Source: Candidatus Gracilibacteria bacterium CG17_big_fil_post_rev_8_21_14_2_50_48_13 (lineage in GTDB: Bacteria; Patescibacteriota; Gracilibacteria; 1-14-2-50-48-13). Taken from it: DNA of 64,000 nucleotides. Below are positions 57,928 through 64,000 of this stretch, one piece after another; position 1 is the stretch's first letter, and the number at the start of each line of letters is the position of its first letter. The position numbers and the translations under genes were made by a program. The notes beneath the pieces were generated by a model. That model was not told the origin of the DNA. It searched no databases and worked only from the letters and a program-made list of their open reading frames with translations. The stretch is taken from contig PFFG01000008.1 of assembly GCA_002783265.1 (NCBI GenBank), positions 1 to 64,000 of the forward strand. The letters run 5' to 3'.

Positions 57928-59256
57928 ATGCTGCAAACCACTGCCCTCGACATCTTGAAAATGGGACGAAACGTTTTCCTGACCGGCGCGCCAGGTACCG
58001 GGAAAACCTATGTGCTTCGATCCTATGTGCGCTATTTGCGTGACCATGGCGTTTTTCCCGTGCTGTCGTCGCCGACGGGTATTGCGGCTAGCCATATCGG
58101 CGGCATGACCATTCATTCGTGTTTTGGCTTGGGGCATGTGGAAGAGGTGCCCTCGCCTTCCTATTTGAAGCGCGCTTTGGGTAAACCCTTGGTACGCCGT
58201 CGTCTTTCCGGCATGCAGGTGTTGATTGTGGATGAAGTCTCCATGCTTTCGCCCGTGCTCTTCGAAACCATGGATCTCATGCTGCGCCTAGCTAAAGAAA
58301 AGGATGTGCCCTTTGGCGATGTCCAGGTCGTATTTTCTGGTGATTTTTTCCAGTTAGCACCAGTTTCCCGCACACGTGAAGAAATTCGGTATGCATGGCA
58401 AACGCCGCTCTGGGAGGCGCTGGGATTTCATACCTGCTACCTCCATGAAGTTTACCGCCAGCGTGATGGGGAGCTCTTAACACTGCTTGAGGAAATTCGC
58501 TGCGGCAATGTTTCTGAAGGATCTATGGATGCACTGCGAAGGCGGTATCGACGGTTGCCAAAGGTGCTTGTGGAGCCAACAAAACTCTATACACACAACG
58601 CGGATATTGACCGTATAAATGCGGAGCGCCTTGAGGCGCTGGATGGGAGAAGTGCAACCTTTCTCATGAAAGAACAGGGGCCACCCGATAAAACGAAGAA
58701 AATTCTTTCCTCGAGTTTGCTGAGTCCTGCCTTGCAGCTGAAGGTCGGTGCCGCCGTGATGTTTATAAAAAACAGCCCACAGGGAGAGTTTATTAATGGT
58801 ACCATGGGTACAGTGCTGGATTTTGATGAAGAGGATGGGTATCCCCTCGTGGAAACAGAGGGGGGCCTGATACATGCAACGCCGCTGGAGTGGCTTATGG
58901 AGGATGAAGAAGGTAAAACGGAGGCAAAGGTGACGCAGGTGCCGCTTCGTCTTGCCTGGGCAATTACGGTGCATAAATCTCAGGGTATGACCCTGGATGC
59001 AGCGGAAATTGATCTTTCCAAGACCTTTGAACCTGGCCAGGGGTACGTCGCTCTTTCGCGTCTGAAAACCATGGATGGACTTATGCTCATGGGGATGAAT
59101 CAGGTGGCGCTTCTGGTGGATGAAGTGGTTTCCAGTTACGATGCACAAATGCGGCGCTTATCGGAATATATTGAGGGACGATTTTCCGAAGCGGATGTCT
59201 TGGATGTCCAGGTGACCCAGCGAAGTTTTCTGTTAGCCGCTGGTGGAGAAAAATAA
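57928..59256 (+). CDS. Pif1-family DNA helicase
   Basis: A 442-aa SF1B helicase. Walker A GAPGTGKT at residues 20-27, SSPTGIAASHIGGMTIHS (motif Ia), VLIVDEVSMLSP (II), FSGDFFQLAPV (III), LHEVYRQ (IV), and the C-terminal UvrD-like part AWAITVHKSQGMTLDAAEIDL and GQGYVALSRLKTMDGL (V, VI). Compact, without accessory domains. Pif1 helicases unwind 5'-3' and help with G-quadruplexes or replication-fork problems. TATTAT box 8 nt before ATG suggests a nearly leaderless mRNA. Confidence 0.93.
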   Translation: MLQTTALDILKMGRNVFLTGAPGTGKTYVLRSYVRYLRDHGVFPVLSSPTGIAASHIGGMTIHSCFGLGHVEEVPSPSYLKRALGKPLVRRRLSGMQVLIVDEVSMLSPVLFETMDLMLRLAKEKDVPFGDVQVVFSGDFFQLAPVSRTREEIRYAWQTPLWEALGFHTCYLHEVYRQRDGELLTLLEEIRCGNVSEGSMDALRRRYRRLPKVLVEPTKLYTHNADIDRINAERLEALDGRSATFLMKEQGPPDKTKKILSSSLLSPALQLKVGAAVMFIKNSPQGEFINGTMGTVLDFDEEDGYPLVETEGGLIHATPLEWLMEDEEGKTEAKVTQVPLRLAWAITVHKSQGMTLDAAEIDLSKTFEPGQGYVALSRLKTMDGLMLMGMNQVALLVDEVVSSYDAQMRRLSEYIEGRFSEADVLDVQVTQRSFLLAAGGEK

Positions 59257-59311
59257 CTTGATTTTGTAGGATGAGCAACTAAGGTTGCCAGGAAGTCAAT
59301 AACTGAACATA

Positions 59312-60430
59312 GTGATAACTCCACAGGAAGATCCAAAAGAGAAAGGGCCCTTTTCTGCAGCAACGGAAGCCTTTAAAAATCGCCTCAGATCTTTGCGTTT
59401 TTCGGGCGCAGATCTTTCACCACTGGCCAGGGCGTACCTGAGGCAAGAAGAAACCATCATCGAGGAAGTAACTTCTGCCATGCAGAGGTGGATTTCCCAT
59501 ATAGTAGATGATGCCTGGGAGGCAACCGTGCAAAAGAGCTATTCCAAGGAATCCTATCATGTACAAAGGCAAATCTATGCACCCAACCGCCCCTATGGCA
59601 AGGAAATTGCATGGTCGAATGGTGCGCGTATAGAACGCTTTCGAGGTCCTACTCTCCAGGGAACGGGATTGACGCACCCGGGTATTTCCTATCGTAAGCC
59701 CTGGGAAGAAAAACACGCCGCGGAAACACCCAATGAAGACAATTTTGCCTTAATGCCGGAGTATAATGTTTTTGCTGTGTGCGATGGTGTTGGTGGCACG
59801 GATGCTGGAGCAATGGCAAGTCATGTAGTCTTGGAAGAAATTCGGCGCCATGCAGGGGGGCTCATCGATGGTATGAAGGCAGCGAATCATCGACTTGGAG
59901 CCATGCCTTTTAGTGCGGAAACCACGGTGGCTGCTGTGGAAATCACCTCGGATGGTGAGTTGTATCCGCTTTGGGTTGGAGACTCGCGTATTCTTGTCCT
60001 GACAGACAAAAACGAACTGTGTTTTCGGTCCCATGATCACGGGGCACCCGCTGTATTGGCCGATAAAGAATTGCAGGAAGATTTAGATTACGAAGACCGC
60101 TATCTTATTTCTGAAAGTGTCGGATACGGCAAGGGGCCCATGCGTACCTCCCTCGAGACAAATCCGTCAGATTTTTTTGTCCAGCTACACCCCGGATACA
60201 CGGTCCTTCTTCTAACGGATGGTGTGTTGGATTCCATGAATTCCTATGATATTGCATCATTTTTTCAGCAGCACCCCTACGTTCCCAAAGATCGCTGGGC
60301 AGAATTTCTAGCGGTGGAAATGCATGAGCGTATGGCGCGCGTGCAGTTTACGGAATATGCACTGCTCGGTGGACTGCGCGCCAGAAAACTGGATAACTTC
60401 AGTATTGTCGTCTTGGAGTATCTTGGCTAG
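59312..60430 (+). CDS. PP2C-family serine/threonine phosphatase
   Basis: A 372-aa protein starting at GTG 59312. Residues about 1-130 are an extension without recognised domain. From there the PPM/PP2C core is complete: NEDNFAL, FAVCDGVGGTDAG (metal-binding D), VGDSRILVL, LLTDGVLDSM and KLDNFSIVVLEYL. It dephosphorylates Ser/Thr proteins or serves in a partner-switching module. No kinase, STAS or anti-sigma gene is adjacent. Confidence 0.9.
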   Translation: MITPQEDPKEKGPFSAATEAFKNRLRSLRFSGADLSPLARAYLRQEETIIEEVTSAMQRWISHIVDDAWEATVQKSYSKESYHVQRQIYAPNRPYGKEIAWSNGARIERFRGPTLQGTGLTHPGISYRKPWEEKHAAETPNEDNFALMPEYNVFAVCDGVGGTDAGAMASHVVLEEIRRHAGGLIDGMKAANHRLGAMPFSAETTVAAVEITSDGELYPLWVGDSRILVLTDKNELCFRSHDHGAPAVLADKELQEDLDYEDRYLISESVGYGKGPMRTSLETNPSDFFVQLHPGYTVLLLTDGVLDSMNSYDIASFFQQHPYVPKDRWAEFLAVEMHERMARVQFTEYALLGGLRARKLDNFSIVVLEYLG

Positions 60431-60515
60431 GAACTCTTCGTTGCGATTGCTTTAGAACATGAACCGCTCTATACTGCCTCCGTCCTCACTTACGGCATGT
60501 ACTGTCAGGCAAGAT

Positions 60516-60561
60516 GTCATATTCTATGACCTTTTCCCCGAGAGTATATGCGCATAGGGGA
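60516..60561 (+). other. Hairpins in the pnp leader
   Basis: GTCAT-ATTCT-ATGAC (60516-60530), then TCCCC (60535-60539) pairing with GGGGA (60557-60561) around an inner TATGCGCATA. They lie 26-71 nt before the pnp start. Structured leaders of pnp mediate autoregulation with RNase III in enterobacteria; here it is only a structural observation. Confidence 0.35.
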
Positions 60562-60586
60562 CAGATATATTCCCTATTTATGGTTC

Positions 60587-62920
60587 ATGAGTATTATAAC
60601 GAAAAGTTTTCCTTTTCTTGGAAAGGAGATCACCTTTGAGACGGGTCGCCTTGCAAAACTTGCGACAGGCTCCGTGACGGTTCGTTGTGGCGACACAATT
60701 TTGCTGGTCACGAACACCGTGAGTGATCGTGTCCGTGACGGTATCGATTATTTCCCCTTGTTGGTGGATTATCAGGAAAAGTTCTACGCCACAGGAAAGA
60801 TGAAGGGAAGCCGCTTCATTAAACGTGAAGGACGACCGAGCGATAAGTCTATTTTGGCAGGACGCATGGTGGATCGCCCCCTTCGCCCTTTGTTTCCCAA
60901 ATACATGCGTAATGACATGCAAATTGTCATTTCCATTTTGTCCGCTGATATGGTGCATAATCCTGAGGATTTCGCCATTTTGGGGTCATCTCTTGCCTCC
61001 ATGCTGACAGGGGTTCCCTTTGGTGGACCCGTTGCAGGGGTACGAGTTGGTTTGGTGAAAAATGCCGAAGGTAAGGAAGAGTTAAAGGTCAACCCAAGCT
61101 ATGACGAACTCATTGGCGGACGGCTCGATTTAATGGTGGCAGGTTCAGAAAAGGCCATTACCATGATTGAAGCGGCTTGTGAGGAGGTCGATGCTGAGAC
61201 AATGATGCGCGCCCTTGAACTTGCCCATGAGTCGATTAAGGCACTTTGTGCCATGCAAAAGGAGTTTGTTGCCCAGTGTGGAGAACTGCCAAAGGTGGAA
61301 GTGGTCTATAGCCCGTCTGCTGAAGATGCGGAGACGTTTATGCGCGACTTTATGACCACGGCGAAGATTGAGAGTGTCTTTGGACATGGGCACGATCTTG
61401 CAGCCTTCCGCGCCTCCGTTTCAACGCTCAAAGCAGCCATGACGGAGGAAGCAGCTCCCTATATGGAAAAAGAGGGAAACACATGGACAAAAAATATGCT
61501 CGCCGAGCTTTTTGATAAGCATTTACATAAGGGGATCCGCGCGAAAATGCTGAAAGAAAAGACACGACTTGATGGTCGTGCACTGACGGATATTCGCCCT
61601 GTAAGCTGTGAAGTAGGCCTTATCCCACGAACCCACGGATCAGGTCTCTTCAATCGTGGAGCGACGCAGGTGCTCTCTCTTGTGACGCTGGGATCGCCTG
61701 GCGATGCACAGGTCATTGATGAAATGGATGCGACGGATGAAAAACGCTATATGCATCACTATAATTTCCCAGGGTTTAGTGTTGGAGAAGTTTCCCCGAT
61801 GCGTGGTCCTGGTCGTCGAGAAATTGGTCATGGCGATCTTGCAGAACGTGCCCTCGTGGCGGTGTTGCCCTCAAAGGAAGATTTTCCATACACTATTCGT
61901 GTGGTGTCTGAGGTACTCGGTTCCAACGGTTCCTCGAGTATGGGCTCTGTTTGTGGATCAACCCTCTCATTGCTTGATGCAGGTGTACCACTGAAGGCAC
62001 CTGTGAGCGGTATTGCTATGGGACTGATCATGGATAAGGAGACGGGTGAGTATATTGTTCTTTCCGATATTCAGGGGCAGGAAGACTATCTCGGTGATAT
62101 GGACTTCAAGGTAGCCGGTACAGAAAAGGGAATGACAGCGCTCCAGCTGGATATTAAGCTCGAGGGACTCACACTTGATATTCTTCGCAAGGCGATTGCC
62201 CAAGCCAACGAAGGACGCGCGTTTATTTTGAGCAAGATGCTCGAGGTACAAAATATGCCACGACCTGAGCTGTCGCAGTTTGCTCCGCGTATCATTACGC
62301 TGAAAATTCCGATGGCAAGTATTGGAGAAGTCATCGGCCCAGGCGGTAAGATGATTCGCAGTATTATTGAAATGACAGGAACGAAGATCGATATTGACGA
62401 TGATGGCACTGTGATGATTACGGGGGCGGATATGGAAAGTTCCTACAAAGCCCGTGATTATATTCAAAAACTTACCTATGTGCCGAAACCCGGTGATGAG
62501 TTTGAGGGGAAGGTGAAGCGTATCATGGACTTCGGTGCTCTCGTGGAATATGCACCGGGCAAGGAAGGTATGGTCCACATTTCTGAAATGGCACCATTCC
62601 GTGTTGGACGTGTGGAAGATATTATGAAGCTGGGTGATATGGTGAAGGTGCGAGTCCTTCGAGTGGAAGAGGGAGGCAAAATTGCCCTGTCGCATAAAGA
62701 GTACTGCACTATTGATGCCTCAACGTTGCCACCAGCACCACCGATGCCTGAGCGTCGCCCTATGGGTGATCGCGGACCACGTCGCTTCGACGACCGGCCT
62801 CGTCATGATCGACCGCAAGGAGATCGTGGACCACGGCCTGAGGCTCCACGTGATCCTGCTCCTCGCGAGCAGGCACCACGCCCTGCGCGCGATATTGACA
62901 GTGAAATTGACAACCTTTAG
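60587..62920 (+). CDS. pnp: Polyribonucleotide nucleotidyltransferase
   Basis: A 777-aa PNPase. Two RNase PH domains: FETGRLAKLATGSV...GDT and FPLLVDYQEKFYATGKMKGSRFIKREGRPSD in the first, and TRLDGRALTDIRPVSCEVG, HGSGLFNRGATQVLSL and SDIQGQEDYLGDMDFKVAGT in the second, catalytic one. A KH domain (IPMASIGEVIGPGGKMIRSI) and an S1 domain (KVKRIMDFGALVEY...EGMVHISEM) follow. The last 60 residues are an unusual Pro/Arg/Asp-rich disordered tail. Start MSIITKSFPFLGKEITFETG. It trims RNA 3' ends using phosphate. Ends at a strong terminator. Confidence 0.97.
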   Translation: MSIITKSFPFLGKEITFETGRLAKLATGSVTVRCGDTILLVTNTVSDRVRDGIDYFPLLVDYQEKFYATGKMKGSRFIKREGRPSDKSILAGRMVDRPLRPLFPKYMRNDMQIVISILSADMVHNPEDFAILGSSLASMLTGVPFGGPVAGVRVGLVKNAEGKEELKVNPSYDELIGGRLDLMVAGSEKAITMIEAACEEVDAETMMRALELAHESIKALCAMQKEFVAQCGELPKVEVVYSPSAEDAETFMRDFMTTAKIESVFGHGHDLAAFRASVSTLKAAMTEEAAPYMEKEGNTWTKNMLAELFDKHLHKGIRAKMLKEKTRLDGRALTDIRPVSCEVGLIPRTHGSGLFNRGATQVLSLVTLGSPGDAQVIDEMDATDEKRYMHHYNFPGFSVGEVSPMRGPGRREIGHGDLAERALVAVLPSKEDFPYTIRVVSEVLGSNGSSSMGSVCGSTLSLLDAGVPLKAPVSGIAMGLIMDKETGEYIVLSDIQGQEDYLGDMDFKVAGTEKGMTALQLDIKLEGLTLDILRKAIAQANEGRAFILSKMLEVQNMPRPELSQFAPRIITLKIPMASIGEVIGPGGKMIRSIIEMTGTKIDIDDDGTVMITGADMESSYKARDYIQKLTYVPKPGDEFEGKVKRIMDFGALVEYAPGKEGMVHISEMAPFRVGRVEDIMKLGDMVKVRVLRVEEGGKIALSHKEYCTIDASTLPPAPPMPERRPMGDRGPRRFDDRPRHDRPQGDRGPRPEAPRDPAPREQAPRPARDIDSEIDNL

Positions 62921-62932
62921 AAAGGTTTTCAA

Positions 62933-62960
62933 TAGACAAATACGACGCCATGCTTATAAT
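62933..62960 (+). promoter_or_regulatory. Promoter embedded in the pnp terminator hairpin
   Basis: TAGACA (62933-62938), 16-bp spacer, TATAAT (62955-62960), whose -10 lies in the terminator loop and right stem. Predicted +1 near 62967; 19-nt leader to ATG 62986. Confidence 0.65.
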
Positions 62961-62975
62961 GGCGTCGTATTTTTA
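62940..62975 (+). terminator. pnp terminator
   Basis: A perfect 12-bp stem ATACGACGCCAT (62940-62951)/ATGGCGTCGTAT (62959-62970) with loop GCTTATA, followed by TTTT. Confidence 0.95.
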
Positions 62976-62985
62976 TTGCCACCCT

Positions 62986-63300
62986 ATGTTACCAGAAGAA
63001 GTTATATCCTTGACGGTGCCAGAGCTATCCGTTTTGCCAAGTTATAGCGGTGATGTTAGCAGCTATGAGAAAGAAAAGGAGTATTTTTACCAGTTAAAAA
63101 GCCAGATTCAGGCTATCACTACTCCAGGTGAGGGGATATCCAAATTTGATCTACGCGGCCAGATGGAGCTCGCAAGACTCATGAAGGAGATACAGACGCT
63201 CTATGTCCATTTGCTTCGTATGGCTGGTATCCATGAGGAATCTTCTCGAGCATATATTCATATGGATCGACGAAGAAATCGTAAAAAAAAGCAGGGTTAA
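62986..63300 (+). CDS. 104-aa hypothetical protein
   Basis: Starts MLPEEVISLTVPELSVLP (CCCTATG; the upstream Met lies inside the terminator). A soluble helical protein (EKEKEYFYQLKSQIQAI, ELARLMKEIQTLYVHLLRM) with a very basic tail (MDRRRNRKKKQG), suggesting nucleic-acid or ribosome contact. No family recognised. Followed by rarA. Confidence 0.65.
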   Translation: MLPEEVISLTVPELSVLPSYSGDVSSYEKEKEYFYQLKSQIQAITTPGEGISKFDLRGQMELARLMKEIQTLYVHLLRMAGIHEESSRAYIHMDRRRNRKKKQG

Positions 63301-63320
63301 GTTTCAGTGCAGAAGAACTC

Positions 63321-63350
63321 TTGCCACGGAAACACGGGCAAGCCTATAGT
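63321..63350 (+). promoter_or_regulatory. rarA promoter giving a leaderless mRNA
   Basis: TTGCCA (63321-63326), 18-bp spacer, TATAGT (63345-63350). ATG follows after 7 nt (63358), so transcription should start at or next to the AUG. Confidence 0.65.
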
Positions 63351-63357
63351 GGTGCAT

Positions 63358-64000
63358 ATGCATACTCCTCACCAACCCCTCGCGTATAGAATGCGGCCGA
63401 AGCATGTGACTGATCTCATTGGTCAGGAGCATTTATTCGCGAAGGGTAGCCGTCTTATGCGTGCTATTGAGGCAGGGCAGGGGCATCTGTTTTCGTTTAT
63501 TTTGTGGGGGCCACCGGGTGTGGGCAAAACCTCCCTTGCTCGGGCGCTCGCTCAGGATGTCGATTATGACTATGTCTCTCTCAATGCGGTGGAAGCGGGG
63601 GTAAAAGATCTTCGTGCTCTGGTGGAAAAAGCTCGGCAGAGTCAGGCAGGCTTTTTTCATAAACCCATGCTGCTCTTTATCGACGAAATTCACCGATTTA
63701 GTAAATCGCAGCAGGATTTTTTGCTGCCGCATGTAGAAAGTGGGCTTTTGACCTTGGTTGGTGCAACCACGGAAAACCCCTCCTTTGAAGTGAATAGTGC
63801 GCTGCTTTCCCGTATGAAAGTGTTTGTCTTGAAAGAGCTGACAGAGGCACATATCGATGCCATTATACGGCGCGCCGTCGCTCTGGATGAAGAAATGGCG
63901 CAGTTTGCGCCCATGCTTCGCGACTCCGACCTTGCCTTTATTGCGCGCACCAGTTTTGGTGATGCGCGTACGGCACTCAACCTTCTTGAGCAACTCACCT
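63358..64000 (+). CDS. rarA: Replication-associated recombination protein A (runs off window)
   Basis: The first 214 residues of a RarA/MgsA AAA+ ATPase. Starts MHTPHQPLAYRMRPKHVTDL, then IGQEHL, Walker A GPPGVGKT at residues 51-58, Walker B FIDEIHRFSKSQQDFLLPHVE, sensor 1 LVGATTENPSFEVNSALLSR and the arginine-finger region. RarA acts at stalled forks, related to clamp loaders and RuvB. The window ends inside the sensor-2 region (FGDARTALNLLEQLT). No SD; the predicted transcript is leaderless. Confidence 0.95.
   Translation, partial: MHTPHQPLAYRMRPKHVTDLIGQEHLFAKGSRLMRAIEAGQGHLFSFILWGPPGVGKTSLARALAQDVDYDYVSLNAVEAGVKDLRALVEKARQSQAGFFHKPMLLFIDEIHRFSKSQQDFLLPHVESGLLTLVGATTENPSFEVNSALLSRMKVFVLKELTEAHIDAIIRRAVALDEEMAQFAPMLRDSDLAFIARTSFGDARTALNLLEQLT

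Noticed and set aside
1-64000. CRISPR arrays, rRNA operon, insertion sequences, alternative genetic code
   Set aside because: No regularly spaced repeats, rRNA or transposase frames were seen; UGA serves as stop at many tightly overlapping gene ends.

Overview
The window looks like chromosome from a streamlined, uncultured bacterium of the Candidate Phyla Radiation (Patescibacteria), with a Peregrinibacteria/Peribacteria-like flavour. That placement is inference. It rests on single-copy housekeeping genes (uvrA, rpsB-tsf, rpmA, pnp, pyk, glyS, rarA) set among many lineage-restricted unknowns, two S-layer-homology proteins, four small VirB2/TrbC-type pilin-like proteins, almost no biosynthetic genes, and very tight packing with 1-14 nt overlaps. 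UGA is used as a stop throughout (for example in ATGA overlaps), so the UGA=Gly code of Gracilibacteria/Absconditabacteria is excluded. Nearly all start codons lack a Shine-Dalgarno sequence and are preceded by T. Good promoters sit either about 7 nt (leaderless) or about 16-27 nt upstream of the start codon.

Layout. 1-6.3 kb: minus-strand genes (DUF1761, Nudix, SLH protein, AstE/AspA-like deacylase, FkbM methyltransferase, APH-like kinase). 6.4-11.25 kb: a more AT-rich accessory block ending at the 3' end of tRNA-His (methyltransferase, LMW protein-tyrosine phosphatase with a real SD, rifampin-phosphotransferase-like protein, HNH-like zinc protein). 11.3-16.8 kb: unknown gene, uvrA, asparaginase-like protein. 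16.9-20.3 kb: tRNA-Gly followed by a decayed accessory block (5'-truncated Nudix, nucleotidyltransferase, membrane protein, HicB-like stub, DUF2268 protease, 2H phosphoesterase, M23 peptidase remnant). 20.2-31.2 kb: two holin-like membrane proteins, exonuclease III overlapping an NlpC/P60-like and an ATP-grasp gene, trhO, ZIP transporter, pepF, pyruvate kinase, AI-2E-type permease. 31.2-44.1 kb: second SLH protein, rpmA-DUF167-micropeptide, three tandem pilin-like genes, diacylglycerol glucosyltransferase, mazEF, rpsB-tsf-O-methyltransferase-DD-peptidase, a fourth pilin-like gene, and a 715-aa secreted unknown. 44.2-46.0 kb: glyS with a very short T-box leader. 46.0-57.8 kb: a lineage-specific block bracketed by two RDD membrane paralogues and containing several 270-656 aa unknowns, including a protein with a RelE/ParE-like C-terminus and a degenerate GlnD-like nucleotidyltransferase. 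57.9-64 kb: Pif1-like helicase, PP2C phosphatase, pnp, a small unknown, and rarA running off the end.

How it fits together: translation and RNA turnover genes (rpsB, tsf, rpmA, glyS, trhO, pnp), genome maintenance genes (uvrA, xth, pif1-like, rarA) and envelope genes (SLH proteins, pilins, glycolipid synthase, DD-peptidase, NlpC/P60) dominate. The most unusual regulatory element is the glyS T-box, whose specifier hairpin is only about 26 nt and starts at the predicted +1. No rRNA, CRISPR array or intact insertion sequence was seen. No gene-free stretch exceeds 300 bases; the longest are 38114-38358 (mazE and rpsB promoters plus a small hairpin) and 33920-34120 (rpmA promoter).
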